Shown piece after piece: positions 1-6,141 of a stretch of DNA of 10,990 nucleotides. The notes beneath the pieces were generated by a model that was not told the DNA's origin, made no database searches, and was given only the letters and a program-made list of their open reading frames with translations. Both the position numbers and the translations under genes were made by a program. The DNA comes from Planctomycetota bacterium (lineage in GTDB: Bacteria; Planctomycetota; Planctomycetia; Planctomycetales; Planctomycetaceae): assembly GCA_026692825.1 (NCBI GenBank), contig JAPLOC010000230.1, positions 11,810-22,799 on the forward strand. Reading direction: 5' to 3'. The stretch's first letter is position 1. Each line of letters begins with the position of its first letter.

Positions 1-22
1 TGTCATCAGGCACAGTAGACAT
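1..22 (-). CDS. 5' end of a gene leaving the window on the left (partial)
   Basis: An ATG on the minus strand at 22-20 opens a frame that stays open to the window edge and gives the seven residues MSTVPDD. A GGAGG sequence lies 4 nt upstream (27-31), within GTGGAGG, which is a strong Shine-Dalgarno match at a usable distance. The product cannot be recognised from seven residues. The gene would be divergent from the sigma factor gene at 843, so the spacer 23-842 would hold the promoters of both. The ribosome binding site is the only real support, so this stays a moderate-confidence call. Confidence 0.5.
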
Positions 23-26
23 GCGA

Positions 27-31
27 CCTCC
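27..31 (-). promoter_or_regulatory. Ribosome binding site of the left-edge gene
   Basis: GGAGG on the minus strand ends 4 nt before the ATG at 22-20. It is the main reason to believe a gene starts there. Confidence 0.5.
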
Positions 32-61
32 ACTTTCCGTTTGTCCGGAGTAAAGATTTTT

Positions 62-217
62 AGACAGGATGAAGAGGATGAAAGGGATTGACAGGATGAA
101 ACGAGGGAAGGGAGGGGGCAAGCGAATATGCGGTGTAGGACGGGCTCCCGAGGAAGGTCGGATGGGTGGATTTGTTTTCGTTTTTCTTTTCATCCTGTAA
201 ATCCTGTCATCCTGTCT
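62..217. repeat. Inverted-repeat element built of ACAGGATGA-like units
   Basis: The left arm (62-103) reads as repeated GACAGGATGA / AGAGGATGA / GGGATTGACAGGATGAA units. The right arm (about 187-217) is the complementary form, with CATCCTGT, AATCCTGT and CATCCTGTCT in series. Both outer ends match as an inverted repeat (AGACAGGATGA against its complement), and so do the inner ends (ACAGGATGAAA). The middle of the left arm carries extra bases. The arms are separated by about 85 bp. From memory, tandem units of this kind (ACAGGAT-n-ACAGGATGA) occur between genes in many planctomycete and some other genomes; their function is not known to me. It could be a palindromic, MITE-like element or an RNA hairpin. 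Confidence 0.6.
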
Positions 218-334
218 CAATTTCCTTTTTTCCGGGTGTGCCTCGAGCGCCAAGCCGCAGGTCGGGGGTCGAACGTGCCTGTGAATCGGTTGAATGGCGC
301 GCGATTTTCGTCGCGGTCGCCGGGACGGGTTGCG

Positions 335-524
335 CCCCGTTGGGGCTTTGAGGTCTGGTGTGGGGCCAGAACCCAGGGCTCCGCCCCGGATCTGGGCTGC
401 GCCCAGCCGCGGGGCTGCACCCTGGGCTATCGAATTTCGCCCCGTTGGGGCTGTTTTTGAGACCTGAACCGGCACCTGCTGAAGTGTTGTTGGCGTCTGG
501 GATGGACGCTCCCCCGTTGGGGCT
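335..524. repeat. Three copies of CCCCGTTGGGGCT
   Basis: Identical 13-mers occur at 335-347, 440-452 and 512-524, all in the same orientation, with start-to-start spacings of 105 and 72 bp. Each contains CCCC-GTT-GGGG, which can fold into a short GC hairpin. The first two copies have a shared T-rich or TTTGAG-like continuation (GGGGCTTTGAGGTCTG and GGGGCTGTTTTTGAGACCTG), so the repeat is longer than the core. Copy 2 directly follows the nested-hairpin element at 371-426. The arrangement resembles REP-like intergenic repeats; I recall similar text in planctomycete genomes but cannot verify this here. Confidence 0.6.
371..426. repeat. Nested-hairpin (cloverleaf-like) GC-rich element
   Basis: An outer stem can form between CCCAGGG (372-378) and CCCTGGG (420-426). 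Inside it are CTGGGC-TGC-GCCCAG (392-406) and CAGCC-GCGG-GGCTG (404-417), which share three bases and so cannot both form fully. A GGGC-TCC-GCCC hairpin (376-386) competes with the outer stem. The motif combination CCCAGGGCTCCGCCC...CCCTGGGCT followed by a CCCCGTTGGGGCT copy suggests one composite repeat unit. It is not a tRNA: the conserved T-arm and anticodon-loop sequences are absent. Confidence 0.5.
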
Positions 525-782
525 GAACTTGACGCCGGTACCAACACCCGAGCAACAACCACAGATCGGGGGCCGTGCGTGCCGGGTGGAGGATGCCGAC
601 CGGTTGAAGCGCCCTGACACTCCCGCCGAAAGCCAATCGGCAGGCCGGTGGTCAAACTGCCTGCTGGAGGTCGATGGCGGATGAAGGAATGGCGGGATCG
701 AGATCGCGCACTCCAGGGATTCATGGACACCGCCGGGGTCGGGCGGTTAATCTGCGGGCGTTGATGCGTTTCGCCTGTCCGG

Positions 783-813
783 TGAAATTTCTCGACAGCG
801 AGTTTCCGTGTTA
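783..813 (+). promoter_or_regulatory. Possible ECF-type promoter of the sigma/kinase operon
   Basis: TGAAATTTC (783-791) followed about 15 bp later by CCGTGTTA (806-813) resembles the two-part layout of ECF promoters, and ends 29 bp before the start codon at 843. Autoregulation is common among ECF sigma factors, which is the reason for proposing it. The match is by eye only and the housekeeping alternative is poor: TCGACA at 792 and TAGATT at 812 are only 14 bp apart. Confidence 0.22.
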
Positions 814-842
814 GATTCCCTCACTCCCGGGCGTAGAGGCTG

Positions 843-1451
843 ATGACAACCGCCGCCGACTCCCCTTCGACCGATCCGTCGTTGCTCCGCATGTTGGGCG
901 ACCCGGTGATCGCCCACAAGGTGTGGGTGACGTTTGTCAGAGAATATCGGCCGGTCATTCTCAAATGGTGCCGCCAGCGGAAATTGCAGGAGGACGATGT
1001 CGAAGAGATCTATTCCCGGGTCATTTTGAACCTGTTGCAGGCGTTTCCGGAATTCAAGTACGACCCGATCCAGCGGTTTCGCGGCTACCTGATGACCGTG
1101 GTTCTCAACGCGCTCTTCAGCTACTGGCGGGAGCGGAAGCGGAAACCAGGAAACTGGAGCTTTGGCGGTGAGGATGGAGATGAGTATCCCCGGGAATTCA
1201 CGCAGTTCGCCGAGGCGTTTGACCGCGACGCGAGCCAGAAGCTGGAATTGATCGAACGGGCGATTCCCAGGGTTCGCGACCGGGTACAGCCCACGACCTG
1301 GGACTGCTTCTGGATGTTGACCGTCGAGGGCTTGAGCGGAAGAGAAATCGCGGCCCAGTTGGGGATTCAGATCGCCAACGTGTACGTGTACAGCGAACGT
1401 GCCAAGAGGATGTTGCTGGAAGAAGTCACGCATATTCGCGGGAATCAGTGA
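843..1451 (+). CDS. ECF-subfamily RNA polymerase sigma factor
   Basis: A 202-residue protein that would direct RNA polymerase to a small set of promoters. Residues about 33-100 fit sigma region 2: a helix with EDDVEEIYSRV, then QRFRGYLMTVVLNALFSYWRERKRK, the characteristic core-binding and -10-recognition segment. After an acidic linker (about 101-130), residues 135-197 fit region 4, with the helix-turn-helix LSGREIAAQLGIQIANVYVY for -35 recognition. Length and the absence of region 3 fit the ECF group. The ATG at 843 has AGAGG at 835-839, only 3 nt away, so the ribosome site is cramped. A later ATG at 891 would still keep region 2, but 843 preserves the usual N-terminal helix. The stop codon overlaps the start of the kinase gene, a layout seen in planctomycete ECF groups linked to Ser/Thr kinases. 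Confidence 0.92.
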   Translation: MTTAADSPSTDPSLLRMLGDPVIAHKVWVTFVREYRPVILKWCRQRKLQEDDVEEIYSRVILNLLQAFPEFKYDPIQRFRGYLMTVVLNALFSYWRERKRKPGNWSFGGEDGDEYPREFTQFAEAFDRDASQKLELIERAIPRVRDRVQPTTWDCFWMLTVEGLSGREIAAQLGIQIANVYVYSERAKRMLLEEVTHIRGNQ

Positions 1452-4400
1452 TGCTGACGTGTTGCCCAAGCCAGGAAGAACTGTCGCGATTTCTCCGGGA
1501 GGAGTTGCCGACCGGGGCGGCCGCGGAGATCGCCGACCATATCGAGGGGTGCGGAAGTTGCGCGACACAGTTGGAGTCGATGGCGGTCGAGCGGCCGTTC
1601 GCCTGGGCGTTTTCGACATCGAACGATCCGATCGCTGATGAAACCTCCGTCGATCGCGCGGTGGAGCGGGAACCGCGCGAGGGAGAGGCTGGCGGAGGCG
1701 GTTCCTCGCGAGCGGTACGACCGCACGGGTCGGTCCGAATCGCCGACTACGAGATTCTGGAGGAAATCGGTCGCGGCGGACACGGGGTGGTGTTTCGCGC
1801 GATCCAGAAGAGACTGGGGCGGCCGGTGGCGCTCAAGCTGTTGAAGCGCGGGGGACTGGCGTCGCGCGATGAGACCGCACGGTTTCTGGCCGAGGCGGCG
1901 GCGGTGGCCCGGTTGCGACATCCCGCGATTGTGCAGATTTTCGATACGGGGACAACGGACGAGACTGTGGACGGCGGCGAGCCGTGGTTCGCGATGGAAC
2001 TGCTGGAAGGGGGAACGCTGGCGGAGCGCAGTCGGGGGGTGCCGGTCGACGGGCGACATGCCGCCCGTCTGGTGGAACGCCTGGCTCGAGCGGTGGCGGC
2101 GGCGCACTCCGCGGGGATCGTGCATCGGGATCTGAAACCGGGGAATGTGCTGTTTGTCGCGCCGGGGAAAGAGCCGCCGGCGGAATCGCAGGAAGCGCCC
2201 GGGTGGAGCGACGACGAACTGGTGAAAGTGGGCGATTTCGGGTTGGCGAAACAGATTGACGTGGAGGCGGGACTGACGCCGACTGAGGCGATTGTGGGGA
2301 CACCCAGTTACATGGCCCCCGAACAGGCGGCGGGTGACGCGAAGCAGGCGACACCCCTGGTTGACGTGTACGGGCTGGGGGCGATTTTGTATGAGCTGCT
2401 GACCGGCCGTCCGCCGTTCCGGGCGAAGTCGACGTTTGAGACGCTGATGCAGGTGCGGTGGAACGAACCGGTAGCGCCCCGGCAGTTGCAACCCGGGTTG
2501 CCGCGCGATCTGGAGGTGATCTGCCTGAAATGCCTGGAGAAACACCCGGAGCGGCGGTACGCGTCGGCGGAGCTGTTGGCGGAGGATTTGGGGAGGTTTG
2601 TCGCCGGGCTGTCCATTGAGGCGCGGCCGCCCGCGTGGTACGAGCGCGGAGCGAAATGGTGTCGCAGGAATCCCTGGCGGGCGACCGCAATGGGGTTGGC
2701 TTCCCTCACGTTTCTGACGGTTGCGATGTTCGTCTGGAACACGGAAAGAACCTGGTTCGCAAGTCGCGGAGAGACGTTGTTACAAAGCTTGCCAACCGTC
2801 AACGACACGGGATTTCCTGAAGTGATCAAGCAACTCAATGAGGTGCGGGAGTTTACTGATCCCGGCCTCAGAAAGTTTGCAGATGACCCGAGTCTGTCGG
2901 AATCAGTCAGACTGCGAGCCCAACTGGCACTGCTGCCTGTTGAGCCGGACCGTTTGGAGTCGATCTACCAGAAAATTGACATCGCCACCCCCAGCGAACT
3001 GCGGGTGATGCAGACACTGTTTCAAAAACATCGCTCAAGTCTCACGCCACGGCTATGGGCCGAGATGGTACGCATTCCCGGGTTGTCCGCGTTGGAACGA
3101 ACTCGCCGTGCCTGTCTACTTGCGGCGCTCGATCCTGACGACTTGAGATGGAGCGTGCTGGGCCCGCAGGTCACGGATTTTGTCGTAACCGAGAGTCCGC
3201 TCTTGGTCCGCGATTGGGAGGAAGCGTTCCTTCCAGTGCGCAGCCGGTTGATTCCGCGGCTGATCGAGGTTCATCGCGATGAGCCGAGGCCCTCATCCGA
3301 GCGACTTTTGGCTGCCACATTGTTGACTAAGTATGTCAGTCACGACGGCAAGCAACTCGCGGAACTCATTTCCGAGAGTGATCCCCAGCAATTCGCGGTC
3401 CTCTTCCCTTCTTTGCAGACCAACCAAGACGTCGCCAAACCAATTCTGCGAACGATGGTGCAAACCGAATCGGATTCACCCGCCAACGATCTGGTGCGTG
3501 ACGCGCTCGCACGGCGGCGTTCGCGGGCCACGGTGGCGCTGATCCATTTGGGCGATGTCGACTTGCTCGATACGATGCTGATCACGGAAGATCTGCGGAA
3601 ACGGGGCCAGCGCGATTACGAATCGGGCGCGTCGGTCTCTGCCGAGGCTCCCAACGAAGACGCGCCGCGGGCAACCAGTTTTCTGATTCACGACCTGGCA
3701 AGGTACAACGTATCGGCGACGCAGGTGATCGCCGCTTTACGGCGGTGCGATCCCAAACGCCCCGAGGTGAAGTATGCGCAATTGCTGTCGCTGGGGGAGT
3801 TTTCGGAACAACAACAACTGACGGCGGCGATGCGTGACGAGATTCTGACGGACCTGGAGGAGGCCTATGTCACTCACCCCGATTCGGGAGTGCATGGCGC
3901 GTTGACGTGGTTGCTGGGACAGCGTTGGGGACGTGCCGACCGACTGGCGGAATTGGACACCCGTTTGCGTCGGAGACTCCCGGACGACGGTTTTGACTGG
4001 TTCGTGGACACGACCGGACGGACGTTTACGGTGTTTCGTGGGCCATTTCAGGCGGTCTTCGGTTCACCGGCGGGCGAGCGGCATCGACACCGGTCCGTCG
4101 AAGATCAGCAGAGGGTGAACATCGAGTACGATTTCGCCGTTGCAACCCGGGAAGAGACCGCGGGAGATTTCGCCGACGCTCGACCGGACCTGGACCCGGT
4201 GCTGGAGCGGATGAAAGCTCCCTACAGTGGCGAGGAATACCACGATCGTCGCGAACCGGCGCGGGACGTCGGCTGGTTGCAAGCGGTCGCCTACGCACGT
4301 TGGCTGAGCGAGCGAGAAGGTTTCGCGAAACCCGAAGACGAGACGACCTGCTACCCCCCTTTAAGCCAGATTGGTTTGGACATGACCATAAAATCGGGGT

Positions 4401-4846
4401 TTCTGACACGGCCGGGGTATCGGCTCGCGACGCGTTTTGAGTGGGAATACGCGTGCCGGGCGGGAACCCGAACCCCCCGGTTCTACGGCCATGACCGGCC
4501 GACAATGGATGGATACGCCTGGTCGTTGCAGAACGCCGACGATTGGCCGGGGCTGGTCGGGACGTTGAAGCCGAACCAATACGGCCTGTTTGACATGCTG
4601 GGCAACGTGTGGGAACAGACGATGGACTGTCCCCTCGAAACGCGAGGGGCGATTGCGATTGCCGTCGAAGGGGATTTGACCGAGCATCGGCAACAGGACG
4701 CCCGGGGGGGCTCGTACCTGTACCACGCGCCATTCATCCGCTCGGCGGTGAGATACCGCATCTTCCCGGCGGGCCGGGACTATACGCTCGGCTTTCGTCT
4801 CGTTCGCACGCTGCCGCGCGCCGCGGAGAAGTCACCCGGGGAATGA
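1448..4846 (+). CDS. Membrane Ser/Thr protein kinase with anti-sigma-like zinc finger and C-terminal FGE-like domain
   Basis: A 1132-residue multidomain protein. Residues 5-43 carry a zinc-finger anti-sigma-like module, with HxxxCxxC at 31-38 and upstream Cys5/Cys6. The kinase domain (about 101-385) has all key elements: glycine loop GRGGHGVV (108-115), VALK Lys130, Glu149, HRDLKPGN (226-233, Asp228), DFG (263-265) and APE (290-292). A membrane segment lies at about 412-429. A helical, repeat-like region (about 440-850) follows. The C-terminus (about 855-1120) resembles formylglycine-generating enzyme, with FGSPAGE (usually MGSP), GLFDMLGNVWE (1046-1056) and RGGSY (1086-1090). At the positions of the two catalytic cysteines of FGE it has Tyr1092 and Ile1097, so enzymatic activity is unlikely. 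Topology suggests kinase inside, FGE-like part outside. The start is GTG 1448 (4-bp overlap with the sigma gene); ATG 1451 (1-bp overlap) is equally possible and only removes one residue. Neither has a clear ribosome site, so translation is probably coupled. Confidence 0.93.
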   Translation: MMLTCCPSQEELSRFLREELPTGAAAEIADHIEGCGSCATQLESMAVERPFAWAFSTSNDPIADETSVDRAVEREPREGEAGGGGSSRAVRPHGSVRIADYEILEEIGRGGHGVVFRAIQKRLGRPVALKLLKRGGLASRDETARFLAEAAAVARLRHPAIVQIFDTGTTDETVDGGEPWFAMELLEGGTLAERSRGVPVDGRHAARLVERLARAVAAAHSAGIVHRDLKPGNVLFVAPGKEPPAESQEAPGWSDDELVKVGDFGLAKQIDVEAGLTPTEAIVGTPSYMAPEQAAGDAKQATPLVDVYGLGAILYELLTGRPPFRAKSTFETLMQVRWNEPVAPRQLQPGLPRDLEVICLKCLEKHPERRYASAELLAEDLGRFVAGLSIEARPPAWYERGAKWCRRNPWRATAMGLASLTFLTVAMFVWNTERTWFASRGETLLQSLPTVNDTGFPEVIKQLNEVREFTDPGLRKFADDPSLSESVRLRAQLALLPVEPDRLESIYQKIDIATPSELRVMQTLFQKHRSSLTPRLWAEMVRIPGLSALERTRRACLLAALDPDDLRWSVLGPQVTDFVVTESPLLVRDWEEAFLPVRSRLIPRLIEVHRDEPRPSSERLLAATLLTKYVSHDGKQLAELISESDPQQFAVLFPSLQTNQDVAKPILRTMVQTESDSPANDLVRDALARRRSRATVALIHLGDVDLLDTMLITEDLRKRGQRDYESGASVSAEAPNEDAPRATSFLIHDLARYNVSATQVIAALRRCDPKRPEVKYAQLLSLGEFSEQQQLTAAMRDEILTDLEEAYVTHPDSGVHGALTWLLGQRWGRADRLAELDTRLRRRLPDDGFDWFVDTTGRTFTVFRGPFQAVFGSPAGERHRHRSVEDQQRVNIEYDFAVATREETAGDFADARPDLDPVLERMKAPYSGEEYHDRREPARDVGWLQAVAYARWLSEREGFAKPEDETTCYPPLSQIGLDMTIKSGFLTRPGYRLATRFEWEYACRAGTRTPRFYGHDRPTMDGYAWSLQNADDWPGLVGTLKPNQYGLFDMLGNVWEQTMDCPLETRGAIAIAVEGDLTEHRQQDARGGSYLYHAPFIRSAVRYRIFPAGRDYTLGFRLVRTLPRAAEKSPGE

Positions 4847-4965
4847 TGTGATTGTCTGTGGAATTCGAGACGACTATGCGGAGCCGCCCACGTCAGTAAG
4901 CAGTCGTCGACAATCGCTTTGGAGCCGTCCACAAACAATTTCGTGGTGTGTGATGTTTCAACGAC

Positions 4966-4990
4966 TCGGCGTTTGAATCGCAAACGACGA
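4966..4990. terminator. Hairpin in the convergent spacer
   Basis: CGTTTG (4970-4975), loop AATCG and CAAACG (4981-4986) form a perfect 6-bp stem, extended by three more pairs beyond one mismatch (4966-4968 with 4988-4990). It lies 120 bp past the kinase stop codon and between two converging genes. There is no T-run on either side, so intrinsic termination is uncertain. Confidence 0.3.
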
Positions 4991-5030
4991 ACTCGAAAGT
5001 GGACCTTGACTCAGCGCGCACATTGGGCCG

Positions 5031-5047
5031 CGCTTTCGGCGAAAGCG
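5031..5047 (-). terminator. Hairpin just past the stop codon of the acyl-CoA-dehydrogenase-like gene
   Basis: CGCTTTC-GGC-GAAAGCG is a perfect 7-bp stem with a 3-base loop, beginning 2 bp after the stop codon at 5052-5050. No U-tract follows on the minus strand. It may terminate weakly, protect the mRNA 3' end, or serve converging transcripts. Confidence 0.35.
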
Positions 5048-5049
5048 GG

Positions 5050-6141
5050 CTACGATCCCCCGGACTCTCGGACCAACTGCCGCAGATTCGCCATGACGAC
5101 CGGCTGCGGACAACTCCACACCAAAAAGAACATCGCTTCGCGCACCGCCCGCTCGGCGTAACTTCCTGCCACAAAGCCCGCACCTTTGGTTGCCGCCAGC
5201 AAGACTTGGGTGGCCCGTAAGACCAGCGAATTCGCACGGGTTCGCAACGATTCGTTGGTCCCTCCCGGGGTTCCACAGGCGTCGCCGCTTGAGGCATCCA
5301 GGAGTTCCCGTTCCAGAACGATTGCTTCCTGCCTCAGCGGAGTCGCGAATTCTCGCAACTCGGCACGACGCCCTGCGTGGTCGTCCAAGGCATCGATCGC
5401 CCCCAACGTATGGCCGAGCGCCAGCGCAGATGTCGACAGCGAGCCGGTGCTGACGTTGGGCCCTTGCCGCATCACGTTTTCGGTCGGCGGTTGAACCACG
5501 TCGCTGGAGCGGACAACCACCCGATCGAGAATCACCGCGGAGGTTTGTGAAGCCGAGAGTGCCAGCAGTCGAACGGGAACGGCTACCGTGACGCCCGGCG
5601 AACTGGTCTCAACGGCCGCCAGAATTTGTCGACCGTCGGGGAGTGTGCCCCCCGTCACAATGTATTGAGCCTGCGGCGCTCCGGTGACCCACGGAATCTC
5701 CCCTGAGAGTTCGAATCCCGCGTCTGTCGGAATCGCCCGCACCGCCGGCACGCCAAGATGCTGGCGCGAGGTTGTGAGATGCGAAATCCCGACCGTCGCG
5801 AAGATCTCGTTGCGTGCCAGACGCGGGAGCAGTCGTTGTTTGAGATCGACGTTGGGCGAATTGGCGATTCGCTGGCAGGCGCCATTCCTTTGGGTGAGGA
5901 TGAAGGCCGTTGTGAGACACGCCCGGGAGAGGGCAATGTATCCCCCGAGCATCTCGTGGGAACTGACGTCAATTCCGCCCAGGTCCGTCGGCAGTCCCCA
6001 GCGCAACACTCCCGCCTGGGCCAGCGCATCGAACTGTCGGATTGGCCAGGCGCTCTCGTCGGTACCGCCGGCCGCCAGTTCTTTCAGGCGGTCGGCGACC
6101 GGTTGAATCTCGCAATGCGCCGTGGCGTCAGCCGATGTCAT
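5050..6141 (-). CDS. Acyl-CoA-dehydrogenase-fold flavoprotein, substrate unknown
   Basis: A 363-residue protein with the general layout of the acyl-CoA dehydrogenase / flavin-dependent monooxygenase superfamily. It has an N-terminal helical part (about 10-125) with LAQAGVLRWGLPTDLGG, a middle beta region (about 125-235) containing GFELSGEIPWVTGAPQAQYIVTGG, and a C-terminal four-helix region ending in FVAGSYAERAVREAMFFLVW. The usual T-E-P-x-x-G-S-D segment is replaced by ISHLTTSRQH. The C-terminal region lacks the typical YGG-G and EGT motifs, so the standard catalytic glutamate of fatty acyl-CoA dehydrogenases is not evident. It is therefore more likely a divergent dehydrogenase or a monooxygenase-like relative than a beta-oxidation enzyme. 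The ATG at 6141 overlaps the stop codon of the upstream gene by 4 bp (ATGA), which indicates co-translation with the secreted protein. No signal peptide is seen, so it should be cytoplasmic. Confidence 0.82.
   Translation of the reverse strand: MTSADATAHCEIQPVADRLKELAAGGTDESAWPIRQFDALAQAGVLRWGLPTDLGGIDVSSHEMLGGYIALSRACLTTAFILTQRNGACQRIANSPNVDLKQRLLPRLARNEIFATVGISHLTTSRQHLGVPAVRAIPTDAGFELSGEIPWVTGAPQAQYIVTGGTLPDGRQILAAVETSSPGVTVAVPVRLLALSASQTSAVILDRVVVRSSDVVQPPTENVMRQGPNVSTGSLSTSALALGHTLGAIDALDDHAGRRAELREFATPLRQEAIVLERELLDASSGDACGTPGGTNESLRTRANSLVLRATQVLLAATKGAGFVAGSYAERAVREAMFFLVWSCPQPVVMANLRQLVRESGGS

Larger units (their letters stand above)
23..842. other. Gene-free spacer with repeats
   Basis: About 820 bp without a convincing coding region. 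The open frames here (up to 137 codons) give low-complexity Arg/Pro/Gly-rich translations with no domain, and they run through the repeat elements. The spacer holds an inverted repeat of ACAGGATGA-like units (62-217), a purine-rich stretch (about 101-124), a nested-hairpin element (371-426), three CCCCGTTGGGGCT copies (335-524) and a possible promoter before 843. In 525-780 I see no further structure that I can support. Confidence 0.6.

Noticed and set aside
371..426. tRNA or small structured RNA gene, because of the cloverleaf-like folding
   Set aside because: No T-loop or anticodon features, and the hairpins compete with each other; a repeat element explains it better.
261..612. Weak direct similarity between 261-300 and 565-612 (GTCGGGGGTC...CGGTTGAATGGCGC and ATCGGGGGCC...CGGTTGAAGCGC)
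   Set aside because: Only short matching blocks with unequal spacing; could be chance in GC-rich DNA.
207..620. 137-codon open frame on the minus strand, and overlapping plus-strand frames in the left spacer
   Set aside because: Translations are low-complexity and run through the hairpin repeats; no ribosome site or domain is visible.
1445..2545. 366-codon minus-strand frame opposite the kinase gene
   Set aside because: Arg/His/Pro-rich antisense of a GC-rich gene with unmistakable kinase motifs on the plus strand.
4869..4908. GACGACT / AGTCGTC inverted repeat in the convergent spacer
   Set aside because: Seven-base arms with a 26-base loop are weak, and no T-run follows.
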